A stretch of 64,000 nucleotides of DNA from Luteimonas sp. FCS-9 (GTDB lineage Bacteria > Pseudomonadota > Gammaproteobacteria > Xanthomonadales > Xanthomonadaceae), in assembly GCF_001014645.1 (NCBI RefSeq), contig NZ_LASZ01000002.1, positions 310,001 to 374,000 on the forward strand, written 5' to 3'. A program made the position numbers and the translations under genes. The notes below the pieces were generated by a model, which saw nothing but the letters and a program-made list of their open reading frames with translations, did not search any database and was not told the origin of the DNA. Shown here one piece after another: positions 48,459-56,979 of the stretch (its first letter is position 1; the number at the start of each line of letters is the position of its first letter).

Positions 48459-49181
48459 TCACTCGGCGGTCGCGGCCGGGGCGGCGGCGTCCTCGGCGAC
48501 AACAGCCTCGGTCGTGATCCGCAGCTCGACCTCGTCGCTGACGTTCGGCGCGTAGGCGCCCACGCCGAAGTCGCTGCGCTTGATCTGCGCGACGGCGTCG
48601 AAGCCGGCGGCGGCCCGCTTGACCATCGGCTGCTCGCCGAACTTGTTGACCGTCACATCGAGCACCACCGGCTTGGTGACGTCCTTGATCGTCAGGTCGC
48701 CGGTGACCTTGAGCTTGTTGGTGCCGGCGCTCTCGACCGACGTGCTCTTGAACGTCGCGTTGGGGAACTTGGCCGCGTCGAAGAAGTCGGCGCTGCGCAG
48801 GTGCTCGTCGAACTTGCCGACGTGCGAGTTCAGGCCGGCCAGCGGCAGCGTGACCTCGACCGACGAGGCCGACACGTTGTCGGCGTCGTAGACGATGCGG
48901 CCGTCGACCTGGCCGAAGTGCGCCACCGGGTTGGAGAAGCCGAAGTGGCTCCACTGCGCGACCACGTCGGTGTGGTTGGGATCGAGCACGTAGGTGCCCG
49001 AGACGCCGGCGATCGCCTCGGCGGTGTCCTGGGTCTCGGCCAGCGCTTCGCCAGAAGGCTGGGCGGGTGCGGACGCGGCGGGCGCGGTGGCGGAGGCATC
49101 GGCCGGCGCGCCGTCCTGCTGGGCGCAGGCGGCAAGGGCGATGGCGGCGGCGAGCGGGAGCAGCAGTCGTGTGGTGCGCAT
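48459..49181 (-). CDS. YceI-family lipoprotein
   Basis: A 240-residue protein with a lipoprotein signal (LAAAIALAAC, Cys 19), a 40-residue Ala/Pro linker and a YceI lipocalin-like barrel (GTYVLDPNHTDVVAQWSHFG, then KVTGDLTIKDVTKPVVLDV). YceI proteins bind polyisoprenoid chains. A strong stem (48391-48414) with no T run lies after the stop on the minus strand. Transcribed alone. Confidence 0.88.
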   Translation of the reverse strand: MRTTRLLLPLAAAIALAACAQQDGAPADASATAPAASAPAQPSGEALAETQDTAEAIAGVSGTYVLDPNHTDVVAQWSHFGFSNPVAHFGQVDGRIVYDADNVSASSVEVTLPLAGLNSHVGKFDEHLRSADFFDAAKFPNATFKSTSVESAGTNKLKVTGDLTIKDVTKPVVLDVTVNKFGEQPMVKRAAAGFDAVAQIKRSDFGVGAYAPNVSDEVELRITTEAVVAEDAAAPAATAE

Positions 49182-49241
49182 GGCGGTGTCCTCGTGCGGG
49201 GTGCGTGGATGGGAACTGCGGTGTGAGCGGCGTGCGGCCGG

Positions 49242-49829
49242 TCAGACGATGCGCGCGGCCTCGTCGAACGGCAGGCGCGGCGAGCGCGGGAAGATCGTCG
49301 AGGCGTCGCCCTTGCCCAGGTTGACCAGGAAGTTCGACTTCACCTGCGTGCCGGCGAAGAACTCGGCGTCGACCTTCGCGTTGTCGAAGCCCGACATCGG
49401 ACCGGTGTCGAGCCCGAGCGCGCGCGCGGCCAGGATCAGGTACGCGCCCTGCAGGCTGCCGTTGCGGAACGCGGCCTCGCGCCGGTTCTCGCGCGGGCCG
49501 TCGAACCACGACTTGGCGTCGGTGTGCGGGAACAGGAACGGCAGCTTCTCGTGGAAGTCCTCGTCGTGGCCGATGATCACCGTGACCGGCGCGGACAGCG
49601 TCTTGTCGCGGTTGCCTTCGCTCAACGCCGGCGCCAGCCGGGCCTTGCCTTCCGCCGACTTCACGAACACGAAGCGCGCTGGCGACATGTTGGCCGAGGT
49701 CGGCGCGAACTTCAGCAGATCGTAGAGCGCGCGCAGCGTCGCATCGTCGATCTCGCCGCCGAAGCCGTTGTAGGTGCGGGCGGTGCGGAACAGCTGGTCG
49801 AGCGCGGCATCGGGCAGGACGTCGGTCAT
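49242..49829 (-). CDS. nitroreductase-family protein (RutE/HadB type)
   Basis: A 195-residue FMN enzyme. [35 protein letters not shown], and [19 protein letters not shown] place it with the malonic semialdehyde reductase RutE/HadB group; the ending [16 protein letters not shown] is typical. There is no rut operon around it, so the physiological substrate is open. It is divergent from the ELM1-like gene. Confidence 0.87.
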   Translation of the reverse strand: MTDVLPDAALDQLFRTARTYNGFGGEIDDATLRALYDLLKFAPTSANMSPARFVFVKSAEGKARLAPALSEGNRDKTLSAPVTVIIGHDEDFHEKLPFLFPHTDAKSWFDGPRENRREAAFRNGSLQGAYLILAARALGLDTGPMSGFDNAKVDAEFFAGTQVKSNFLVNLGKGDASTIFPRSPRLPFDEAARIV

Positions 49830-49907
49830 CAGGAAGTCTCGCAAGGGCTGAACAGGCCTGCAGTGTAGAGTCATGCTGCGGTGGCGCGTGTGCATCGCCC
49901 GGAACGG

Positions 49908-50888
49908 ATGGTCACATTTGTGGAACGAAAACCGCATGGCGAGCCCGATTGCCGACATATCTGGGCGGTCAGCGATGGCCGGGCCGGCAACGCCCGCCAG
50001 GCCGAGGCCCTGGCCCGGACGCTCGACGCCGCCGCCGAACCCCTGCACCTGACGCCGCGCGCGCCCTGGCGCTGGGCCGCGCCGCGACGACTGCCCGGCG
50101 ACCGCGCCGCCTTCGGCGATGACTATGCGACCCGGCTGCGCACGCCACCCGCGCTCGCGATCGGCTGCGGGCGCCAGGCCGCGCTGGCCACGCGCCTGGC
50201 CGGCGCCCGCGGCGCGCGGACCGTGCAGATCCTCGATCCGCGCATCGACCCGCGGCACTGGGATCTCGTCGTCGTGCCTGCGCACGATGCGCTGCGCGGC
50301 GACAACGTGCTGGTCGTACGCGGCAGCCTGCACCCGGTCGACGACGACTGGCTCGCGACCGCACGCGCCGCGCATCCCGCATTCGCGGCGCTGCCCGGAC
50401 CGCGCATCGCGGTACTGCTGGGTGGCGATTCGCGCCACGGCCGATTCGACGTGCTGGCGTTCGAGGCGTTGGCCGACCGGCTCGACGCGCTGCTTGCGGG
50501 CGAAGGCGGCAGCCTGCTGCTGGCCGGTTCGCGGCGGACCGCCGCGCCGGTGCGCGCAGCGCTGCGCGCCCGCTACGCCGGTCACGCCGCTGTGGCCTGG
50601 GCCGACGACATCGACGGCGCGAATCCCTACCCCGGCCTGCTCGGTTGGGCGGACCGCATTGTCTGCTCGGCCGACTCGGTCAACATGCTCTCCGAGGCCG
50701 CCGCCACCCGCGCCCCGGTCTTCGTGTTCGAGCCCGGGCGCATCGACGGCGGCCCGCGCCGCTTCGTCGACGGCCTGCTCGCCGACGGCCGCATCCAGGT
50801 CCTCGGCGACGCACTGCCCGCCTTCCCCGTGACCCCGCTGCGCGAGACCGCCCGCATCGCGGCCGAGGTGCGGGCGCGGCTGCGCTGA
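49908..50888 (+). CDS. ELM1/DUF1022-like protein (GT-B fold)
   Basis: A 326-residue protein of the family named for mitochondrial fission protein ELM1: [18 protein letters not shown] at the start, then [29 protein letters not shown] and [20 protein letters not shown]. The bacterial function is unsettled; a nucleotide-sugar-binding fold is suggested. ATG 49908 is used; an in-frame GTG at 49881 would add nine residues. No operon partner. Confidence 0.82.
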   Translation: MVTFVERKPHGEPDCRHIWAVSDGRAGNARQAEALARTLDAAAEPLHLTPRAPWRWAAPRRLPGDRAAFGDDYATRLRTPPALAIGCGRQAALATRLAGARGARTVQILDPRIDPRHWDLVVVPAHDALRGDNVLVVRGSLHPVDDDWLATARAAHPAFAALPGPRIAVLLGGDSRHGRFDVLAFEALADRLDALLAGEGGSLLLAGSRRTAAPVRAALRARYAGHAAVAWADDIDGANPYPGLLGWADRIVCSADSVNMLSEAAATRAPVFVFEPGRIDGGPRRFVDGLLADGRIQVLGDALPAFPVTPLRETARIAAEVRARLR

Positions 50889-50970
50889 GCAACGGGCTAC
50901 ATGAGCTGAACGAACAAGTCCGGCGAGGTAGCGGACCCGCACGCGCCGACACGGCGCGACCCTGCCGGCG

Positions 50971-51318
50971 TCAGTCGACCGCGTCCTCGTACTCGCGCAG
51001 GAACGTCTCCAGCGGCACCAGCGTGCGCGGCGGCGAGTCGTCGTCGAGCACCGGCGCGGCGTCGCGGCGCGCGTGCAGCCAGCGCGTCATGAAGCGCCGG
51101 GCCTGCGCGGGCGAGGCGGCCGTACCGGCGTGTTCGCGTCGCCGCCATCGCAGCCAGTACCGGCCGTTGGGATAGACCGCGCCGACGGCCTGACCGCGCC
51201 AGGTCAGCAGCGCGACGCCGTCGCAGGCGCTCCACCGATACGCATGCGGCATCGTCGCCGGCCACGGTGCGGGGGCGTCGCATTCTTCGCGCAGCAAGGG
51301 GTCGGTCTGCCAGTCCAT
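50971..51318 (-). CDS. hypothetical protein
   Basis: A 115-residue soluble protein, Trp/Arg-rich ([20 protein letters not shown]), with no family recognised. The rich aromatic content, the absence of Arg/Ala monotony and the space between neighbours suggest it is real. The terminal part is acidic ([10 protein letters not shown]). Confidence 0.6.
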   Translation of the reverse strand: MDWQTDPLLREECDAPAPWPATMPHAYRWSACDGVALLTWRGQAVGAVYPNGRYWLRWRRREHAGTAASPAQARRFMTRWLHARRDAAPVLDDDSPPRTLVPLETFLREYEDAVD

Positions 51319-51428
51319 GCGCGCAGGCTGGCGCCCGGCGCGCTCACGGCATGAGACGCCAGATCAGGGCACACAGCCTCCGGCCATCCGCATGCCGGCG
51401 GCCGACCCATCCGCGCCCCGATCCGGCC

Positions 51429-52652
51429 TCAGATCCGGCGCCCCTTGGTCAGCGGCAGCAGCGCGGTCGCCAGGCCCAGCAGCGGCAGATAGGCGGTGAC
51501 GTGGTAGACCCACACGATGCCGCGCGCGTCGGCCAGTTGGCCGAGCGCGGCCGCGCCCAGGCCGCCGATGCCGAACATCAAGCCGAACATCACCCCCGAC
51601 ACCATGCCCACGCGCCCCGGCACCGCCTCCTGCGCGTACACCACCAGCGCCGCGAACGCCGACGACATCACCAGGCCGATGACCACCGCCAGCACCGCCG
51701 TCGCCGCCAGGCCCACGTGCGGCAGCGCCAGCGCGAACGGCGCCACGCCCAGGAACGAGATCCAGATCACCGCCTTGCGCCCGATGCGGTCGCCCACCGG
51801 GCCGCCGGCGAAGGTGCCCAGCGCGATCGCTCCCAGGAACAGGAACAGGTAGACCTGGCTCTGCTGCACGCCCAGGCCGAAGCGCTCGATCAGGTAGAAC
51901 GTGAAGTAGTTGGTGAACGAGGCGATGTAGACGAACTTCGCGAACATCAGCACCGACACCACCGCGATCGCCTGCACGACCTTGCCGCGCGGCAGGCCGG
52001 CGCCGTGCCCGCCCGCCAGGTGCGTCAGGCGCGCCTGGCCGTGGCGCACCGTCCAGCGCGTCAGCCCCAGCAGCACGCACACCGCGAGCGCGGCGACGAG
52101 CATGAACCACGCGATCGCCGACTGGCCGTGCGGGATCACGATCGCGGCCGCCAGCAGCGGCCCGATCGCCGAACCGGTGTTGCCGCCGACCTGGAACGTC
52201 GACTGCGCGGTGCCGAAGCGCCCGCCCGAGCCCATCCGCGCCACGCGCGAGGCCTCGGGATGGAACGTCGCCGAACCCACGCCGACGATCGCCGCCGACG
52301 CGAGCAGCATCGCGTAGCTGTGCGCCACCGCCAGCGTGCCGATGCCGACGAAGGTCACCGCCATGCCCGCGGGCAGCAGGTACGGCATCGGGTGCCGGTC
52401 GGTGTACAGGCCGATCCACGGCTGCAGCAGCGACGCGGTGATCTGGTACACCAGCGCGATCCCGCCGATCTGTCCGAAGCTCAGGTCGAACCCGGCCTTG
52501 AGCATCGGAAAGATCGCCGGCAGCGTGGCCTGGATCAGGTCGTTGAGCAGGTGCGCGAACGCGGCCGCGCCGACCACCCGCAGCGCGAAGCCGTGCGGCT
52601 GGGACGCGGGACCGGACACGGCGGGATCGGACAGCGGCGGGGACTGCGACAT
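51429..52652 (-). CDS. MFS transporter, fosmidomycin-resistance (Fsr) type
   Basis: A 407-residue 12-helix major facilitator. LLNDLIQATLPAIFPMLK in helix 1, the loop IGLYTDRHPMPYLLP and GTFAGGPVGDRIGRKA between helices 8 and 9 match the Fsr family, drug/proton antiporters. ATG 52652 was chosen, as the extension to 52766 is Arg-rich. It is divergent from the YciF-like gene. Confidence 0.88.
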   Translation of the reverse strand: MSQSPPLSDPAVSGPASQPHGFALRVVGAAAFAHLLNDLIQATLPAIFPMLKAGFDLSFGQIGGIALVYQITASLLQPWIGLYTDRHPMPYLLPAGMAVTFVGIGTLAVAHSYAMLLASAAIVGVGSATFHPEASRVARMGSGGRFGTAQSTFQVGGNTGSAIGPLLAAAIVIPHGQSAIAWFMLVAALAVCVLLGLTRWTVRHGQARLTHLAGGHGAGLPRGKVVQAIAVVSVLMFAKFVYIASFTNYFTFYLIERFGLGVQQSQVYLFLFLGAIALGTFAGGPVGDRIGRKAVIWISFLGVAPFALALPHVGLAATAVLAVVIGLVMSSAFAALVVYAQEAVPGRVGMVSGVMFGLMFGIGGLGAAALGQLADARGIVWVYHVTAYLPLLGLATALLPLTKGRRI

Positions 52653-52918
52653 CGGGACATCGGTCGAACCGGCGCCGCGCCACCGGGCCGGACGGGCGGC
52701 GCGAATGCGCCGGCCGCGACGGGCCACGCCGGCGGCGCCGGATTCGTCTGCATGGGGGAGGCGCAAAGCCTAGGCCATCGCGGCAGGCGTGTCATGCGAC
52801 GAAGGCGCCTCGCCAGCGTCGCGTGCACGTCCGCCAGCCGCAGCGCCATTTTTCACGCCGTGTGTCCCGGACAGGCGGCAGGGTATCTCCCCCAACAACT
52901 TCGCAAACGGGAACGCAC

Positions 52919-53416
52919 ATGGCCATCAAGACCGCAGAAGACCTGTTCATCCATGAGTTGTCCGATATCTACAGCGCCGAGAAGCAGCTGACCAAGGCCC
53001 TGCCGCGCCTCGCGCGCGCCTCCGCCAACCCGAACCTCGCAGCGGCCTTCGAGGCCCATCTGGAAGAGACCCAGGGCCAGATCGAGCGCATCGACCAGGT
53101 GGTGGAGGTGCTGGGCATCCGCCTCAAGCGCATCAAGTGCGCGGCGATGGAAGGCCTGGTGGAGGAAGGCAAGGAAGTCATCGATTCCATCGAGAAGGGC
53201 CCCCTGCGCGATGCGGCCCTGATCGGCGGCGCGCAGAAGGTGGAGCACTACGAGATCGCGTCCTACGGCACCATCGCGGCGCTCGCCAAGCAGTTGGACT
53301 ACCGCGACGCCCTGCCCCTGCTGCTCGAGACGCTGGAAGAAGAAAAGGCGACCGACGAGAAGCTGACGCTCCTGGCCGAGCAGGGGGGCAACCAGCAGGC
53401 CGCGGCGGCGTCCTGA
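52919..53416 (+). CDS. YciF-like ferritin-fold stress protein (DUF892)
   Basis: A 165-residue four-helix ferritin-like protein: IKTAEDLFIHELSDIYSAEK, HLEETQGQIERIDQV, KVEHYEIASYGTIAALAKQL and LLLETLEEEKATDEKLT carry the repeated Glu/His ligands of a di-iron site. YciE/YciF proteins are induced by osmotic and general stress. It begins a same-strand run of small stress-type genes. Confidence 0.9.
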   Translation: MAIKTAEDLFIHELSDIYSAEKQLTKALPRLARASANPNLAAAFEAHLEETQGQIERIDQVVEVLGIRLKRIKCAAMEGLVEEGKEVIDSIEKGPLRDAALIGGAQKVEHYEIASYGTIAALAKQLDYRDALPLLLETLEEEKATDEKLTLLAEQGGNQQAAAAS

Positions 53417-53463
53417 GGCATGGGAGGCGGCGTGCAGCCGCCTTTCCATTGCAGAGGTGCGTG

Positions 53464-54102
53464 ATGTGGCGTAGGAATGGATTGTCGATCGTCCTGCTGG
53501 GGCTGATGCTGGTGTTTCTCGCAGCGCAGGCCTTGACCGGCTGGGCCGTTCACAACGAGGAACTGGCCCAGTACGGTGCGCCACCCCTCGGCTTCGGGGC
53601 CTACCTCCTGACCGGGCATTTCAGCAGCGCGACGTTCGAGAACTGGGAAAGCGAGTTTCTCCAGATGGGAATGTACGTGCTGCTGACCGTGCGGTTGCGC
53701 CAGCGCGGATCGGCGGAATCGCGCCCGTTGGAGCCCGCGGAGGAAACTCCTCGGATCGAGCCGGGAACGACGCCTTGGCCCGTGCGCAAGGGCGGGATCT
53801 GGCGCAGGCTCTACGAGCACTCGCTGGCGATCGCCTTCATGGCGCTGTTCGTGCTGTCGTTCTCGCTTCACGCGGCCGGCAGCTGGCGCGCGAAATGCGA
53901 CGAAGCGCGACTGGAGGGCCTGCCGGTACCCGGCTTTGTCGAGCACCTGCTCAGCAGCGATTTCTGGTTCGAGTCGATGCAGAACTGGCAAAGCGAGTTC
54001 CTGGCGGTACTGGCCCTCGTCCTTCTGACGATTGTGCTGCGCCAGAAGGACTCGCCCCAGTCGAAGGCCGTCGAAGCGCCGCATTCGCAAACCGGCGACT
54101 GA
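53464..54102 (+). CDS. membrane protein with internal duplication (DUF6766-like)
   Basis: A 212-residue protein of two homologous halves. Each has a helix followed by a loop and a repeated block: ENWESEFLQMGMYVLLTVRL (about 59-78) and QNWQSEFLAVLALVLLTIVL (about 174-193). Helices are near 7-25, 64-80, 116-135 and 179-194. It resembles DUF6766; function unknown. It lies 48 bases after the YciF-like gene and may share its promoter. Confidence 0.75.
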   Translation: MWRRNGLSIVLLGLMLVFLAAQALTGWAVHNEELAQYGAPPLGFGAYLLTGHFSSATFENWESEFLQMGMYVLLTVRLRQRGSAESRPLEPAEETPRIEPGTTPWPVRKGGIWRRLYEHSLAIAFMALFVLSFSLHAAGSWRAKCDEARLEGLPVPGFVEHLLSSDFWFESMQNWQSEFLAVLALVLLTIVLRQKDSPQSKAVEAPHSQTGD

Positions 54103-54321
54103 AGGCCGATCGCCATGCGCCTCCACGCCGCGCGAAGCAGGCGTGTCCGAGCGTGCGCAGGCAGGCTGCCGACGCGCAGGCATCGAGGATGCCGTCGTCC
54201 GGCCGCGGGCGTTACCGTCACCGCCCCTCGACCGCCGGCGCCACATCCTGCGGTCCCCGCGGCATCGGGACTGCAGGCTCCGGTTGCCAGGCGGGATCTT
54301 TCCCGGATCAAAAGGTAATGC

Positions 54322-54621
54322 ATGATGTCCGAGCAACTGGAAGTGGGTCAGATGGTCTTCGTGGCCGATGGCGAACTGGGCATCGGCGCAGTGCGCGAGA
54401 TACGCGAGGCGTCGTCGGAATTCGTCGTCAACATCCAGAACGGGGGCGACTTCGTCCTGCCGATGAGCGCCGTGAAGGAGGTGCATTTCGGCAAGGTGGT
54501 CCTGCAGGTCGATCGCCTGCCCGACGATGTCCGCAGTGCGTTGCGCCATCCGCACGACGCTGAAATCCCGACATCCACCTATTCCGCGACGGATCCGGAC
54601 GACGGCACGCTGAAAGAGTGA
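54322..54621 (+). CDS. small hypothetical protein, PRC-barrel/DUF2171-like
   Basis: A 99-residue protein with an SH3/PRC-barrel-like beta pattern (QLEVGQMVFVADGELGIGAV, DFVLPMSAVKEVHFGKVVLQ) and an acidic tail. Short proteins of this type accompany YciF-like and other stress genes. Two ATGs (54322, 54325) are possible. Confidence in the family is modest. Confidence 0.6.
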   Translation: MMSEQLEVGQMVFVADGELGIGAVREIREASSEFVVNIQNGGDFVLPMSAVKEVHFGKVVLQVDRLPDDVRSALRHPHDAEIPTSTYSATDPDDGTLKE

Positions 54622-54792
54622 GTTGGGCGCCGGATCGGGCTGGTGCGGGCTGCTCCACCCACGGCGCTGCCGGCGGCGGCGACAATATCCTTCGCAACAG
54701 ACGAAAGATGATTCTTGGGACTGCATGTGTCGGGTCATTCGCCTCGTGGCTCGTGCTTGACACACCACCGTCCCAGCCCGACCCTGTGCGCC

Positions 54793-55254
54793 ATGAAAAT
54801 CGATATCAACGAGCTCGGCCAGCGCGAGCTCGATTCGCTGTTGGCCGCTGCCGAGAAACGCAAGCAACTGCTGGTCAGTCGCCGGCCGATCGCCGCCGTC
54901 CGCAAGGACCTGATCGCATTCGCCAGTTCCCAGGGCTACACGATCGAGGAACTCGTCGGGGGCCAGCCGGTTTCGGCAGCACCGAAGACGTCCGTCACCA
55001 AGACCCCGGCCCGGAAGCGCAAGCGCGCGAAGGCCGCGGTCAAGTATCGCGATCCGGACAACAAGCGGAATACCTGGTCCGGCCGCGGCCGGATGCCGCG
55101 CTGGCTGGCCGAGAAGACCAAACGCGGCCAGAGCGCTGCGGACTTCCTGATCCCGGGCCTGGCCAAGCCGACCGCGAAGAAGAGCGCACCGATCGGCCAG
55201 CGCACGGTGTTCAAGCAGGGCGATCACGCGGCGCTGCCCGACCGGGAGTCGTGA
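54793..55254 (+). CDS. H-NS-family nucleoid protein
   Basis: A 153-residue protein. The N-terminal coiled coil (LGQRELDSLLAAAEKRKQLL) mediates dimerisation; the C-terminal DNA-binding core is YRDPDNKRNTWSGRGRMPRW followed by LAEKTKRGQSAADFLI, and a further 35-residue basic tail follows. Proteins of this type silence AT-rich foreign DNA in Xanthomonadaceae. The window contains such DNA (cassettes, RHS tip). ATG 54793 was chosen because the domain starts there. Confidence 0.87.
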   Translation: MKIDINELGQRELDSLLAAAEKRKQLLVSRRPIAAVRKDLIAFASSQGYTIEELVGGQPVSAAPKTSVTKTPARKRKRAKAAVKYRDPDNKRNTWSGRGRMPRWLAEKTKRGQSAADFLIPGLAKPTAKKSAPIGQRTVFKQGDHAALPDRES

Positions 55255-55338
55255 CCCCGGCCTGGCGTCCCGCGTAGCGACGATGCGCCCAGGTTCCCCC
55301 ATGTAGCATCGGCGTCTCCTTCCCTCTCGGAAGACGCC

Positions 55339-56453
55339 ATGCGCCTTGCGGACTTCATCGAGCAGCACGCCCGGGAGATCGTCGCGGGCGCGGTGTCATT
55401 CGCCGAAACTCAGGCGCCTGCCGGGATGCCGCTGAGCGCACGCGAGTTGCGCAACCACCTGCCGCTGATCCTGGACGCGATCGTGCGCGACCTGCGGACC
55501 GAGCAGAGCGCCTCGGAGCAGCATGCCAAATCCGAAGGGCGCGCCCCGGCGAGCGTCGGGCCGGAAACGGCTGCCAGCCATCACGGCCGGACACGCGCGC
55601 GCTCCGGATTCGGCGTGAACCAGATGGTGGCCGAGTACCGCGCCCTGCGCGCCGCGGTGCTTCGCCTGTGGGCCGACGACCGGGCGCTGCTGGCCGGCTC
55701 GATCCAGGACCTGATGCGCTTCAACGAGGCCATCGACCAGGCCATCGCCGAATCGCTGGCCGAGTACTCGGCGGAGGTCGACAGCTGGCGCGAGGTCTTC
55801 CTCGGTGCGCTGGGGCATGAACTGCGCGGACCGCTCGCCGCACTCATGATCAACGCCGAACTGCTTGCCAGGACCGCGCACGACTCGTCCCACGCCCGCC
55901 AGCTCGACGTCATTCGCGACAGCGGCAAGCGGATGACCAGCCTGCTGGACGATCTTCTGGACTACAGCCGGAGCAAGCTCGGCGCGGGCATGGTGCTGCG
56001 CCTCGAGGACTGCGACCTGACCAAGGTGCTGGCCGAAGAGGTCGAACTGCTCCGCGCCGCGCTACCGGAGGCCTCGATCCGCTTCGACGCGAAAGGCCCG
56101 ACGACCGCCCGGCTCGACGCGTCCCGCCTCCGCGAGGCGCTCCACAACCTGGTCACCAACGCGGTGAAGTACGGCGATGCCGGCAAGGACATCGTGATCC
56201 GCGCGTCTGGCACGGCGGACGAGCTCCTCGTCCAGGTCGCCAGCCCCGGCCCTGCGCTGTCGGAAGGCGCACGGCGCGTGATCTTCGATCCCCTGCGGCG
56301 CGGCGCCGAGCGTGCGTCCCAAGGCGAGCATGCAAGCCTGGGCCCCGGCCTGTTCCTGGTGCGGGAGATCGCCAGGCGCACGGCGGCAGCGTCGATGCGG
56401 CGTCTGCGGATGGCGTGAATACGTTCACGGTTTTGCTGCCGCGGGGTGGCTAG
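55339..56453 (+). pseudogene. histidine kinase, frameshifted in the last strand
   Basis: An RsbRD-like N-terminal sensor domain (1-145) precedes the HisKA helix with H160 in LGHELRGPLAAL and an ATPase domain (N box LHNLVTNAVKYG). As read, the frame stops at 56418 (359 residues) with the ending RTAAASMRRLRMA. If one base is added near 56376, the normal end REIARRHGGSVDAASADGVN then TFTVLLPRGG appears, stopping at 56453. The G2 region is also weak (LGPGLFLV is kept). It may be partly functional, or the shift may be a read error. Confidence 0.75.
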
Positions 56454-56760
56454 TAGGTCCGCACTCCCCCGCGGACTCTGTTCCACCTCACAGCCTCGCG
56501 ATCGTTCGGAGTCGCCCATTCTCTGAACTTGCCAGCCGAGCTGCTCTTCCACGGAATCATCTGCGGTTCGCTCATTGACGAGTTGATCAGTCACTCGAAC
56601 AGCGACACCGGAGAGGGCATCACACCCCTCCTCGAAAGCTTATCTGATCGCCATGGGAATCTGACCGGCGCACTTTGCTTTAATTATGTTCCCAGACTGG
56701 TCACACATAAAACTACACGCCCATGCAGGCGACAACGCCCCCCCTGAAGCTAGAGAAACA
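56454..56760. other. gap with no supported gene
   Basis: 307 bases after the kinase. A 72-codon plus-strand frame exists but has no ribosome site or known pattern. Base composition falls from GC-rich to AT-rich across this stretch, so it may be the border of the RHS island. Confidence 0.4.
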
Positions 56761-56964
56761 TCAAATCGGCTTATTCTTATTCCCAAGAGATTTCCACTGC
56801 ATCACAGAGACAAAACCAAAAAGAAATCCAAATAAAAGCACCACCCCATCCGACCCCACAAAATCTTGGCCGCGCAATACTTTATCCAAGAAATAATATA
56901 CAACTCTCAGAAATAAACCAGAGAAAAAAAGCAAACTTATGAAACCCAGTACCCTCTGAAACAC
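56761..56964 (-). CDS. small membrane protein, candidate immunity protein for the RHS toxin
   Basis: A 67-residue protein with two hydrophobic helices (about 7-26 and 40-56) and a basic end. GTG 56964 has a strong GGGAGGAG site 4 bases upstream. It follows the RHS stop by only 15 bases on the same strand and is markedly AT-rich, as immunity genes after RHS tips often are. No family was recognised; the immunity role is inferred from position and size. Confidence 0.6.
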   Translation of the reverse strand: MFQRVLGFISLLFFSGLFLRVVYYFLDKVLRGQDFVGSDGVVLLFGFLFGFVSVMQWKSLGNKNKPI

Positions 56965-56979
56965 GATCTCCTCCCATAT

